Origin: a bacterium SCSIO 12741
Lineage (GTDB): Bacteria > Bacteroidota > Bacteroidia > Flavobacteriales_G > Salibacteraceae
Length of the DNA: 64,000 nucleotides
Assembly (NCBI GenBank): GCA_024398055.1
Contig: CP073749.1
Location: 2,356,594-2,420,593, forward strand
Reading direction: 5' to 3'
Positions 52,616 to 60,701 of the stretch are shown piece after piece. The first letter of the stretch is position 1; each line of letters starts with the position of its first letter. The translations under genes and the position numbers were made by a program. The notes beneath the pieces were generated by a model. That model had not been told where the DNA came from, did no database searches, and saw only the letters and a list, made by a program, of their open reading frames with translations.

Positions 52616-53296
52616 ATGAAATTGATTTGGCAAACTGCTGTTCTGGGATTAGCGTTGGTAGCCTTTGGTTGCAATTCTGAAGGAGCTTCTAATTCTGCAA
52701 AAAATCAAGACTCTACTACCGAAGCAGGAAGTATGACCCAGGCGGATGCTCCGGCCAAGGCATACGAATACTTGCTCAACAAGGAAGAGAGTAGTGTAGA
52801 TTGGATGGGGAATAAGCCCACTGGATCACACAATGGAAACATTAGTTTTTCAAACGGAGCCATGGGTTTCAATGGGAACATGGACTTGAATCATGGCGTG
52901 GTAGAGGTGGATATGACTACCATTACTTGTATCGATATTCAGGATGAAGAGGATAACAAGGATTTCGTCGGGCATTTGAAAAATGAAGACTTCTTTGACG
53001 TTACTAAGTATCCTACTGCCAATTTGATGGTCATGTCCATGACTCAAAAAGGTAGTGATGGAACTTTCCAGATTGAAGGTGAAATTGTAATCAAAGGAAT
53101 TAATCGTATCGTTTCTTTCGAAGCACAGCGGAAGATGAATGGCGATCAAATGATCTTTGATGGAATTTTGATCCTGGACAGAACTGAATTTAATGTGACT
53201 TACAAGTCCAAATCTGTTTTTGGCGATTTGGGTGATAAATTCATCTACGACGAATTTACACTGAACTTCCACCTGGTGTTTGATCCGGTGAGATAA
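52616..53296 (+). CDS. YceI-family lipoprotein
   Basis: 226 residues with signal peptide and lipobox (LVAFGC, Cys about 19). A Ser/Ala/Thr-rich linker leads to a YceI lipocalin-like barrel (about 48-226): SSVDWMGNKPTGSHNGNISF, VEVDMTTITCIDI, DFVGHLKNEDFFDVTKYPTA and INRIVSFEAQRKMNGDQMIF. Family members bind polyisoprenoid-like lipids; the ligand here is unknown. It lies five bases after hppA and probably shares its mRNA, ended by the terminator at 53321-53374. Confidence 0.93.
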   Translation: MKLIWQTAVLGLALVAFGCNSEGASNSAKNQDSTTEAGSMTQADAPAKAYEYLLNKEESSVDWMGNKPTGSHNGNISFSNGAMGFNGNMDLNHGVVEVDMTTITCIDIQDEEDNKDFVGHLKNEDFFDVTKYPTANLMVMSMTQKGSDGTFQIEGEIVIKGINRIVSFEAQRKMNGDQMIFDGILILDRTEFNVTYKSKSVFGDLGDKFIYDEFTLNFHLVFDPVR

Positions 53297-53320
53297 GATA
53301 TATCTTAGTTAAAAGAGCTT

Positions 53321-53374
53321 GACCGCCTGTCTGGTAGTTGATTAGTTTCAGCTGTTGGCAGGCGGTCTTTTTTT
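53321..53374 (+). terminator. Rho-independent terminator after the YceI gene
   Basis: GACCGCCTG (53321-53329) pairs with CAGGCGGTC (53359-53367), with a long loop, followed by TTTTTTT. Its T-run and following G supply the TTG of the next gene's promoter. Confidence 0.85.
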
Positions 53375-53401
53375 GGGGGCTCGTAGAATTTTCTACATTT
53401 G
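53373..53401 (+). promoter_or_regulatory. Promoter overlapping a terminator, leaderless arrangement
   Basis: TTG (53373-53375), 18 bases, TACATTTG (53394-53401), a complete -7 match, and the ATG only five bases later at 53407. The TTG sits at the end of the preceding terminator's T-run. Confidence 0.65.
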
Positions 53402-53406
53402 GCGGC

Positions 53407-54360
53407 ATGAGGATTACCATTGTGCTTGCTTTTTTGGTTGGATCATCCTTACTCGGTAGTGCTCAAGACTACGTCGATCTGGCTAAGTTTACCTATTTAA
53501 ATTCCCCATTTAACCGCTATTCCAACGCCGATACGGTGGTAGACGTGGCCCGTGTTCAGGAATTCTACCTGGACCTTACGGTTCCCATTAAATTGCAAAA
53601 AGGCCATGCCATCATCACGGGGATCACCTTGGAGCAATTAAGCCTGCAAACTGCCCCTGAAGGGTATAATGTTAATCAGGTGTTCTCCACGGCCCTTAAG
53701 ATGGGTATGAACTACAAACACAGCGAAAAACTCGAGGGAACGTACCTCTTCATGCCTAAGTTCTCTTCCGATTTTCACGACATCGGTAGAAAGGATCTTC
53801 AGCTTGGAGGGTTGGTGCTCTACAAATACCACAAAAAAGAGTTCTTAAAGTACCGCTTCGGTATGTATTACAATTCGGAGCTATTCGGGCCTTTTTTCGT
53901 GCCTTTAGTGGGTTTCTGGCATCGGAGTAAGAATAAGAAGTTTGAGGCCAACGTAACGCTGCCAGTTTGGGTTGATTTGAACTACCGCTTTACGAAGTGG
54001 TTTACTGCGGGGCTAAACTTCAGTTCTTTTGTACGGTCTTATTACCTAACGCCTCATTCTACCCAAGGTAGGGAGGAGTATCTGGTGAAGGCGTCTAACG
54101 AGCTTTATGCTTACGGGCAATTTCACCTGACCAAGTCGGTTTTACTTCAAGGTAAAATTGGGTATTCCATCGGCCGAAGATTTGCCGCCTACGATGTAGA
54201 AGATCGGGTAACGTTTGGATTCATGGCTTTCCGATTTGGTGATGATCGCGACCGGAATAACGGTACATTTAGCGATGGTCTGATTTTTCAGGGCAGGTTA
54301 ATTTACCGCTTCGATTTATCGAAGGCGGAGCCTGAGCCTGCTCCCATACCTGGAAGCTAA
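53407..54360 (+). CDS. Putative outer-membrane beta-barrel protein (DUF6268-like)
   Basis: 317 residues from ATG 53407 with a signal peptide (MRITIVLAFLVGSSLLGSAQ); the longer frame from 53338 lies upstream of the promoter and inside the terminator. The rest consists of amphipathic strands with many Tyr/Phe/Arg: VQEFYLDLTVPIKLQKGHAI, YNVNQVFSTALKMGMNYKHS, GLVLYKYHKKEFLKYRFGMY, FGPFFVPLVGFWHRSKNKKF and GLIFQGRLIYRFDLSKAEPE. It resembles the DUF6268 outer-membrane group of Bacteroidota. The C-terminus is a short Pro/Glu tail. Function unknown. Confidence 0.8.
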   Translation: MRITIVLAFLVGSSLLGSAQDYVDLAKFTYLNSPFNRYSNADTVVDVARVQEFYLDLTVPIKLQKGHAIITGITLEQLSLQTAPEGYNVNQVFSTALKMGMNYKHSEKLEGTYLFMPKFSSDFHDIGRKDLQLGGLVLYKYHKKEFLKYRFGMYYNSELFGPFFVPLVGFWHRSKNKKFEANVTLPVWVDLNYRFTKWFTAGLNFSSFVRSYYLTPHSTQGREEYLVKASNELYAYGQFHLTKSVLLQGKIGYSIGRRFAAYDVEDRVTFGFMAFRFGDDRDRNNGTFSDGLIFQGRLIYRFDLSKAEPEPAPIPGS

Positions 54361-54376
54361 TTAAGTTAACAGGAAA

Positions 54377-54991
54377 TTAGAAAAGGCCGTGTAGCTCGGC
54401 ATCTACTCGGGAAATGATTTTTCCCAAGTCTTCTTTGTCTTCTTTGAAGTTGTTTTCATCGACATTCACAACCACCAAACGGCCTTTGTTGTAGGTAGAA
54501 ATCCAAGCTTCATAGCGTTCATTCAAGCGTTTTAGATAGTCCAGGCGAATTTGCTCTTCGTATTCACGCCCACGTTGCTGAATCTGGCTTACCAAAGTAG
54601 GAACCGAAGCACGCAAGTAAATAATCAAATCCGGAGCTGCGATGAACGATTCCATCAGGTTGAAGAGAGAAAAATAATTCTCAAAATCCCGGGTAGTCAT
54701 CAAGCCCATGCTGTGCAAGTTGGGCGCAAAGATGAAGGCATCTTCATAGATCGTACGATCCTGAATGATTCCTCTTCCTTTTTGCTTAATGTCTTGAATT
54801 TGAGCAAAGCGACTATTGAGGTAATAGATCTGCAGGTTGAAAGACCAACGTTGCATATCATCGTAGAAATCATTCAGGTAAGGGTTCTCATCAACGTCCT
54901 CAAAGTGGGGTTCCCACTTATAATGTTTGGACAGAAGGGTAGTCAGAGTTGTTTTTCCTGAACCTATGTTTCCTGCGATGGCTACGTGCAT
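54377..54991 (-). CDS. Deoxynucleoside kinase, copy 1
   Basis: 204 residues of the deoxyadenosine/deoxyguanosine/thymidine-kinase-2 family; phosphorylates deoxynucleosides for salvage. P-loop AIAGNIGSGKTTLTTLLSKH (about 4-23), DVDENPYLNDFYDDMQRWSF, the catalytic/base-recognition IIQDRTIYEDAFIFAPNLHS, and LIYLRASVPTLVSQIQQRGR with the lid Arg. A strong Shine-Dalgarno sequence (AGGAGG) precedes the start. It converges with the barrel gene at 53407. The base preference cannot be set from sequence alone; its DRTIYEDA motif suggests deoxyadenosine. Confidence 0.92.
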   Translation of the reverse strand: MHVAIAGNIGSGKTTLTTLLSKHYKWEPHFEDVDENPYLNDFYDDMQRWSFNLQIYYLNSRFAQIQDIKQKGRGIIQDRTIYEDAFIFAPNLHSMGLMTTRDFENYFSLFNLMESFIAAPDLIIYLRASVPTLVSQIQQRGREYEEQIRLDYLKRLNERYEAWISTYNKGRLVVVNVDENNFKEDKEDLGKIISRVDAELHGLF

Positions 54992-55024
54992 ATTTTTTCC
55001 TCCTAGGCTAAATTAAAAAGCACA

Positions 55025-55054
55025 CTAAATTATAAAAACTGACTGCGCGGTCAA
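55025..55054 (-). promoter_or_regulatory. Promoter of deoxynucleoside kinase copy 1
   Basis: Minus-strand TTG (55052-55054), exactly 19 bases, then TAATTTAG (55025-55032), seven of eight matches to the -7 consensus. The start near 55019 leaves a 28-base leader with the AGGAGG ribosome site. Confidence 0.65.
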
Positions 55055-55071
55055 GTAAAAGTTCTCAACAA

Positions 55072-55890
55072 TCAGGGGGATTGTTTAAGGATGTTTAACT
55101 GGCTATTATTCAGAATGTTGATTCTGTTTTTAGTAAGGAGAATCTGCTGATTTTCCTCCTCAAAATGCATCACGGTGTCCGAATCGAGAGTGGTGAGGTT
55201 AAAGTTTATCAAATAGGGGGTAGAATAATAGATCAAATTTCCATCCTTCACTTGGATTTCGGCCGGGCAACAAATGGGGATTGTCTTGTAATAGGCCCCG
55301 AAAATATCAAAGACCAAAACGCCGCGATCAGGATCTACTACATACAGCCAGTTGTTGATTTCTCGCATGTAAATCGGCTCGGGGATAAAACCCAATAATT
55401 GATTTAAATCTCCGCTTCGGGCAATGTGTTGGTTGCTTTTATCCAGCCGGATGAGTTCGAATCGGGTTTTATCGAATAACCAAATACCGTTGCCATGCGA
55501 TGTACATACCTGCGATACTTGAACAAATCCGAGTTCGTCGAGTGGAATGTCCCTACCTCTCAGTGCCAATTGATTGTCCAGAAACAAAACCTGAAGTTGA
55601 TCTTCAAAAAAGACCAATACCTCTAAGCCATTGGTCGCATCCAAATCTGTGATGTTGCCCAAAAAGTTGTTGCTGTTGCGGGAAAGCAGCTTGCCATCCG
55701 GAGAGTACAAGAAAACCTCGTTGTTTCGGATTAGGTAAATCTTTCCGAAATTGTCAACCCGTACAAAGTCTGCCTTTTCTTCCAGAGTTTTAAGTGGAAT
55801 CAATTCCGGGGCCTGGGAAAAAACCGATAAAGAGAACCCTAAACATAAAAGGGTTGCCCAAAGAGTTTTAAGACTGTTGCAACAGAGCAT
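55072..55890 (-). CDS. Exported beta-propeller-like protein of unknown function
   Basis: 272 residues from ATG 55890 (MLCCNSLKTLWATLLCLGFS, signal peptide ending FSQ). The mature part is a run of short beta-strand units with Asp/Asn turns, such as VRVDNFGKIYLIRNNEVFLY, SPDGKLLSRNSNNFLGNITD, GNGIWLFDKTRFELIRLDKS and WLYVVDPDRGVLVFDIFGAY, consistent with a six- or seven-bladed propeller. No catalytic motif is recognised. Two adjacent Cys (ICCP, about 211) may be structural. The start lies 23 bases inside the GH3 gene, so the two are cotranscribed. Confidence 0.78.
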   Translation of the reverse strand: MLCCNSLKTLWATLLCLGFSLSVFSQAPELIPLKTLEEKADFVRVDNFGKIYLIRNNEVFLYSPDGKLLSRNSNNFLGNITDLDATNGLEVLVFFEDQLQVLFLDNQLALRGRDIPLDELGFVQVSQVCTSHGNGIWLFDKTRFELIRLDKSNQHIARSGDLNQLLGFIPEPIYMREINNWLYVVDPDRGVLVFDIFGAYYKTIPICCPAEIQVKDGNLIYYSTPYLINFNLTTLDSDTVMHFEEENQQILLTKNRINILNNSQLNILKQSP

Positions 55891-57397
55891 GAATCTCTTC
55901 AATTATTTTTCGTTTGTTCGATAGCCGGGGTACCTTGTTTTGACCACCCAGCTTTCCTTTGCTTTTGAGCCAAGCATAAAACGTGCCGGGTTCCACTGCC
56001 GTTACTCTAGGCAGCTTCATGTTCATGTCTTTGTAGCGCTTGGCTTCGTAATCGCTGTTTACTTTTTTCAACTCCTCATCGAGGCGTTGAGTAAAGGTAG
56101 CTAAGTTGGAGGGAGCCTGACTAAATTCAATGATCCATTCGTGCCCTCCTGAGTGTTCAACTCCATCAAAATAGGGGGCCGCCGTGTATTCGCTAATCGT
56201 TGAGCCAGTGTCTTTACAAGCTACAGCCAAGGCCTTTTCGGCATTCTCGGCTACCAATTCTTCTCCAAACGCGTTGATGTAGTATTTCGTACGCCCGCTT
56301 ACCTGAATCCGGTAGGGATGTTGACTTGTGAATCGAATGGTATCACCTACCATGTATCTCCACAAACCGGCATTGGTGCTAATGATCAAGGCGTAGTCCT
56401 TATTCAGTTCCGTTTCTTCGAGCAGTACGGTTTGAGGTCTGTCTTTGTGCAATTCGTCCAGGGGAAGAAACTCGTAATAGATTCCGTAATCCAACATGAG
56501 GAGCATATCGCTGTCCTCTTCCTCTTCCAACCAGCGGTCCTGCAAACCAAAAAATCCTTCTGAGGCGTTATACGATTCCAAAAACCTCACCCGATCGCTC
56601 GGAAACAATTCTTTGAACTTTTCGCGGTAGGGGTGAAAGCTTACACCGCCGTGACCGTAGAGCTCAAATTGAGGCCACACTTCCATCATATTGCTCTTCC
56701 CGGTGATCTCCAGAATTCGATTGAGAAGAAGCAGGTTCCAGGAAGGGACTCCAGAGATGCTGGTGATGTTCTCCACCGCACCCACTTCGGCCATCTTGTC
56801 GATTTTTTTCTCCCATTGAGGAGTCAGCGCGATGCTCAAATCCGGTACCCGAAGATACTCCGCCCAAGCTGGCAAATTTTTAATAATGATGGATGAGAGG
56901 TCTCCAGAGTAAGAGTTTTTGCTGTGTTTGTTTACTTCGCTGCTACCGCCGAGAATCAATCCTTTGCCATCAAATAGATGCGGATCTTCCTGGTTGCAAT
57001 AGTGAATGGTAAGAAGGTCTGTTCCGCCTTTGTAGTGACAGTTTTCCAACGATTCTCGGGAAACAGGAATGAATTTGCTTTTGTCTGAGGTGGTGCCCGA
57101 GGATTTGGCAAACCACTTAATTTCGGTCGGCCAAAGAAGGTTCTGTTCTCCCTTCATGATTCGGTCTATGTAACCCTTCAGGCTTTCATAGTCCTGCAGG
57201 GGTACTTCTTCGCTGAATCGCTTTCGATCCTCTAATTTTTCGAACCGGTATTTTCTACCAAATTCGGTATGCCTGGCATTGCCAATTAATCGATTAAACC
57301 ATTCATTCTGCACCTCAATAGGGTACTTCTTGAACAGCTCAATTTGATGCATACGTTTTTTAAGAATCCAACCGGCGATGGAGTTGACGAGAGCCAT
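55868..57397 (-). CDS. GH3-family acyl-adenylate/amido synthetase-like protein
   Basis: 509 residues from ATG 57397 (MALVNSIAGWILKKRMHQIE). The family includes plant GH3 enzymes that join amino acids to acyl acids through an adenylate. Motif evidence: WFAKSSGTTSDKSKFIPVSR (ATP/AMP loop, about 95-114), FLESYNASEGFFGLQDRWLE, YYEFLPLDELH, LIISTNAGLWRYMVGDTIRF and YYINAFGEELVAENAEKALA. Bacterial members are common in Bacteroidota, but their substrate is unknown. It lies upstream of the propeller gene and overlaps it. The sppA terminator lies between it and sppA. Confidence 0.9.
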   Translation of the reverse strand: MALVNSIAGWILKKRMHQIELFKKYPIEVQNEWFNRLIGNARHTEFGRKYRFEKLEDRKRFSEEVPLQDYESLKGYIDRIMKGEQNLLWPTEIKWFAKSSGTTSDKSKFIPVSRESLENCHYKGGTDLLTIHYCNQEDPHLFDGKGLILGGSSEVNKHSKNSYSGDLSSIIIKNLPAWAEYLRVPDLSIALTPQWEKKIDKMAEVGAVENITSISGVPSWNLLLLNRILEITGKSNMMEVWPQFELYGHGGVSFHPYREKFKELFPSDRVRFLESYNASEGFFGLQDRWLEEEEDSDMLLMLDYGIYYEFLPLDELHKDRPQTVLLEETELNKDYALIISTNAGLWRYMVGDTIRFTSQHPYRIQVSGRTKYYINAFGEELVAENAEKALAVACKDTGSTISEYTAAPYFDGVEHSGGHEWIIEFSQAPSNLATFTQRLDEELKKVNSDYEAKRYKDMNMKLPRVTAVEPGTFYAWLKSKGKLGGQNKVPRLSNKRKIIEEIHALLQQS

Positions 57398-57485
57398 AGA
57401 CCTGTTTCTTTTGATTGCCTCCAGCAACAAAGATGGTCAATATTTCATTCCCCGGCTCTACCCATGTCCATGGGATTTTTAGGGC

Positions 57486-57532
57486 AAAAAGAACCCCCGT
57501 CCTTGAGGCTGGTTAGCCTCCCGAACGGGGGT
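57486..57532 (-). terminator. Rho-independent terminator of sppA
   Basis: ACCCCCGT (57493-57500) pairs with ACGGGGGT (57525-57532), with an inner GAGGCT/AGCCTC stem. On the minus strand it is followed by TTCTTTTTG. It is 26 bases past the sppA stop. Confidence 0.88.
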
Positions 57533-57557
57533 AGTTTATCTTATTGATTTACAGTTC

Positions 57558-59345
57558 TTAGTAAACTGTCAGGTCGAAAGGAATACGGGCTTGAATGCCA
57601 GAAGTTTCTTTCATGCGCTGAATAGTTTGGTAGTATTTGAAGTCATCTCCCAGGTAGCTTTCCATGATGGATACTTTACCTTGGTTAAACAGTTCTTCGG
57701 TAAAGGTCTCGAAGGGATCTTTTTCTTCTGGATATGATTTCAAACGGAAGTCATCCAAGTTTGCCATGTCCGCTGCGTAAGCAATAGCATCGTTTAGTCC
57801 ACCCAGTTCGTCAACCAAACCTCTTTCCAGAGCATCCTTACCAGTCCATACACGGCCTTGTCCAATAGAATCAACTTCAGGGACGGTAAGACCACGACCA
57901 TCGGATACACGGCCCAGGAAGGTAGCGTATACAGTTTCCACTGATTCCTGGATTTTGTCGTGCTGCCAAGGAGTCAATTTACGAGTTGCGATACCGATGT
58001 TAGAGTTTGCGTTTGTTGTTGTTCCGTCAAAGGTGACACCCAATTTGTTGGAGAAGAATTCTTCTGTGTAAGGAATCATTCCAAAAACACCGATAGATCC
58101 GGTGATGGTGTTGGCTCCGGCAAAAATGCGGTCAGCTCCACAGCTGATGTAGTAACCTCCAGAGGCGGCCAATCCACCCATACTTACAACAAATGGTTTT
58201 TCCTTTTTAGCCAATTGAGTTTCTCTCCAGATAACATCAGAGGCCAAGGCGCTTCCACCAGGAGAGTTAACACGCAATACGATGGCTTTTACCGTAGAAT
58301 CTTTACGAGCTTTACGAATCGCTTGAGCGATGGTTTTTGATCCCAAAACGCTGGAAGAACTGCTTCCACTTCTGATTTCACCAGCCGCATATACCACAGC
58401 TACCTTATCGTTCAATTCCCATGGCTTGGCTTCGTCTTCTTCTGTTTTCTTAGGTGCTTTGGAGTATTTACCCAGTTTTACCAGGTGCATGTCATCTTCT
58501 TCCTCCACGTCAATACGAGCCATCAAAGTATCGATCACTTCGTCGCCATAAAGCAGGCCGTCAATCATTCCCAAGTCCACTGCATTTTGTGGTCCCATTG
58601 AAGCAAGACTATCAGCGATGTCGTTCAATTGGGCTACGCTTAGGTCTCTGGACTCAGCAATTTTGCTCAACCAAACACCCCAAATCGAATTTAGGAAACG
58701 ATCGATTTGTTCGCGGTTAGCATCACTCATTTTATCCTTGATAAATGGTTCTACTGCACTCTTAAACTTGTTGTTTTTTCCTCGGATGATTTGCATTTCT
58801 ACATCCAACTTTTCCAAAGCGCCTTTAAAGAAAGTCAACTCAGACATAAGTCCTTTGAATTCCAGATCGCCTTCTGGATAGAGGTAAATTTTGTCGGCAA
58901 CCGAAGCCAGGTAGTAAGAACCTTGGTCAACGTATTGTCCGTAGGCGATGATAAACTTGCCTGAAGTACGGAAGTCCAAAAGCGCTTCGCGAACCTCATC
59001 CAGGTTAGCTAAGGCCATAGGTACGCCTTTTAGTTCCAGGTAAATACCTTCAATGTTGTCGTCATCTTTGGCTTTTTCGATGTTGTCCAATACTTCCTTC
59101 AGCCCCAAAGGCTTGTTGGATTCCATAGTGGCAAAATCAAAAGATTCAAAAGGGTTGTTAGAAGGCTTATCGATCAATCCTTTATTAAAGGAAAGGCGAA
59201 GAATTGAGTTTTCTTCAATCTTCACTTCTTTTTCGCCCGAGTCAATGCTGGCCGCAATCACGCCTACCATTATGAATACCAGAACTAATCCTGATATCAC
59301 AAACCCCAGCATTGAGGCAAACATGATTTTTATAAACTGTTTCAT
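57558..59345 (-). CDS. sppA: Signal peptide peptidase SppA, 67 kDa type
   Basis: 595 residues; inner-membrane serine protease that degrades cleaved signal peptides. One N-terminal membrane helix (about 10-33). It is the long form with two ClpP-like halves: the N-terminal half carries the general-base Lys195 (NNKFKSAVEPFIKDKMS), and the C-terminal half the nucleophile Ser395 (SMGGLAASGGYYISCGADRI). AIVLRVNSPGGSALASDVIW and GSIGVFGMIPYTEEFFSNKL are also typical. A complete -7 box lies at 59371-59378. It has its own terminator. Confidence 0.96.
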   Translation of the reverse strand: MKQFIKIMFASMLGFVISGLVLVFIMVGVIAASIDSGEKEVKIEENSILRLSFNKGLIDKPSNNPFESFDFATMESNKPLGLKEVLDNIEKAKDDDNIEGIYLELKGVPMALANLDEVREALLDFRTSGKFIIAYGQYVDQGSYYLASVADKIYLYPEGDLEFKGLMSELTFFKGALEKLDVEMQIIRGKNNKFKSAVEPFIKDKMSDANREQIDRFLNSIWGVWLSKIAESRDLSVAQLNDIADSLASMGPQNAVDLGMIDGLLYGDEVIDTLMARIDVEEEDDMHLVKLGKYSKAPKKTEEDEAKPWELNDKVAVVYAAGEIRSGSSSSSVLGSKTIAQAIRKARKDSTVKAIVLRVNSPGGSALASDVIWRETQLAKKEKPFVVSMGGLAASGGYYISCGADRIFAGANTITGSIGVFGMIPYTEEFFSNKLGVTFDGTTTNANSNIGIATRKLTPWQHDKIQESVETVYATFLGRVSDGRGLTVPEVDSIGQGRVWTGKDALERGLVDELGGLNDAIAYAADMANLDDFRLKSYPEEKDPFETFTEELFNQGKVSIMESYLGDDFKYYQTIQRMKETSGIQARIPFDLTVY

Positions 59346-59370
59346 CGTGTGTACTATTGAATTTCGCCTT

Positions 59371-59378
59371 CAAAGGTA
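59371..59378 (-). promoter_or_regulatory. -7 box of sppA
   Basis: Minus-strand TACCTTTG, a complete match to TAnnTTTG, 25 bases before the sppA ATG; no TTG at the -33 distance. Confidence 0.5.
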
Positions 59379-59442
59379 GGTTTACTACTGAGGAAAATGG
59401 AGTTACAATTACATTAAAGGTGTTCCGGTCGTATGAATGGAA

Positions 59443-59450
59443 TATTTTTG
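59443..59450 (+). promoter_or_regulatory. -7 box at the folK start, leaderless arrangement
   Basis: TATTTTTG, a complete match to TAnnTTTG, ends four bases before the ATG at 59455. The ATG at 59437 lies upstream of the box and is excluded if this promoter is used. Confidence 0.55.
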
Positions 59451-59454
59451 CCTT

Positions 59455-59961
59455 ATGCAGTCGGAGGAGATGATGGAGGTGTTGATTTCACTGGGATCAA
59501 ATTTAGGAAGTTGGGAGGCTGTGCAACAGCTTGCTTTAGACGAAATTGAAGCTCGGATAGGAAGGCTTGAACGTTTGTCTCAGGTCTATCGAACGGAGCC
59601 CTGGGGTGTAAAAGATCAGCCCTATTTTAAGAATCAGGTGGTTTTGGTTCACACCCGTTTATCGGCACCGGAGGTACTGAATCAATTGCTCAACATTGAA
59701 AAAGAGTGCGGTCGTGATCGGGAAAAAGAGGACCGCTGGGGGCCACGATCTCTGGATTTAGATATTCTATTCTATGGAAACGAGCAGGTGGCAGATTCAA
59801 ATTTGGAAATTCCTCACCCCCGATTGCACCAGCGAAAATTTATTCTCATACCCTTGTCCGAAGTAGCTCCGGATTTAATTCATCCAATTACTGCACAATC
59901 CGTGCGAGAAATGTTGGATTATTGCACCGACGATTCCAAGGTGGAGCTTTACGAACTATGA
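59455..59961 (+). CDS. folK: 2-amino-4-hydroxy-6-hydroxymethyldihydropteridine diphosphokinase
   Basis: 168 residues from ATG 59455 (MQSEEMMEVLISLGSNLGSW); later Met codons at 59470/59473 are possible. It transfers pyrophosphate from ATP to the pterin in folate synthesis. Signatures are VLISLGSNLGSWEAVQQLAL, VYRTEPWGVKDQPYFKNQVV, DREKEDRWGPRSLDLDILFY (the metal-binding RWGPRxLDLDIL motif) and IPHPRLHQRKFILIPLSEVA. Its stop overlaps the next start (ATGA), coupling it to a deoxynucleoside kinase. It complements folA-thyA of this window in folate/dTMP metabolism. Confidence 0.95.
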   Translation: MQSEEMMEVLISLGSNLGSWEAVQQLALDEIEARIGRLERLSQVYRTEPWGVKDQPYFKNQVVLVHTRLSAPEVLNQLLNIEKECGRDREKEDRWGPRSLDLDILFYGNEQVADSNLEIPHPRLHQRKFILIPLSEVAPDLIHPITAQSVREMLDYCTDDSKVELYEL

Positions 59962-60590
59962 ATTATCACTACCTCGCTATAGAAGGAACCATTGGGGCTG
60001 GAAAAACCTCGTTGTCCCATAAGTTGGCTGAAGAATTTAATGCCCGAGTGGTGCTAGAGGAATTTAGCGACAATCCATTTCTGCCTGGATTTTATAGTCA
60101 GCCCGATAAGTTTGCCTTTCAGCTCGAATTGAGTTTTTTGGCGGAGCGTTACCAGCAGATTGGTCGGGAACTGAGCAACCGGGATTTGTTTCAGCAGATG
60201 GTGGTGTCTGATTACATTCTTCAGAAGTCACTCATTTTTGCCCGGGAAAACCTGAAAGGGGACACCTTGCAGCTGTATCGAACCCTTTATGATTTGATGA
60301 TTCGGCAGGCTCCAAAGCCCGATTTGACGGTTTATTTGTACCAAGAGCCCGAAAAATTGAAACAAAATATCCTAAAACGGGGTAGACCCTATGAGAAGGA
60401 TATTCCGTTAAACTACCTTAAACGAATTCAAAAACGGTATATGGCTTTTTTCCGGCAGCAACGGAAATCGGTTATTCTGATTTTGGATACAACGGATTTG
60501 GATTTTGTATCAGATCCAAAACATTATCAAATAATCCTTGGACTGTTGAAGGAAAATTATCCCTTCGGAATAACGAGAATTAAACCGTAG
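59958..60590 (+). CDS. Deoxynucleoside kinase, copy 2
   Basis: 210 residues from ATG 59958, overlapping the folK stop by four bases. P-loop AIEGTIGAGKTSLSHKLAEE (about 7-26), EEFSDNPFLPGFYSQPDKFA, VVSDYILQKSLIFARENLKG and LTVYLYQEPEKLKQNILKRG. It is clearly a paralogue of the kinase at 54377-54991 but differs at the base-recognition block (SDYILQKSLIF against QDRTIYEDAFIF), suggesting a different preferred base, for example deoxyguanosine. The specificity is inferred. The usual DR(S/T) of the family is replaced by SDY. Confidence 0.9.
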   Translation: MNYHYLAIEGTIGAGKTSLSHKLAEEFNARVVLEEFSDNPFLPGFYSQPDKFAFQLELSFLAERYQQIGRELSNRDLFQQMVVSDYILQKSLIFARENLKGDTLQLYRTLYDLMIRQAPKPDLTVYLYQEPEKLKQNILKRGRPYEKDIPLNYLKRIQKRYMAFFRQQRKSVILILDTTDLDFVSDPKHYQIILGLLKENYPFGITRIKP

Positions 60591-60701
60591 TTCGCTGATT
60601 TCAATGCAGTGAGACCTCCTTCTTATTGAGAACAATTAGTTATTATTGCACTTTATTAGCAAAATGATTCTTTAATCGAAAGACTAAAAATGTCTAAAGT
60701 C

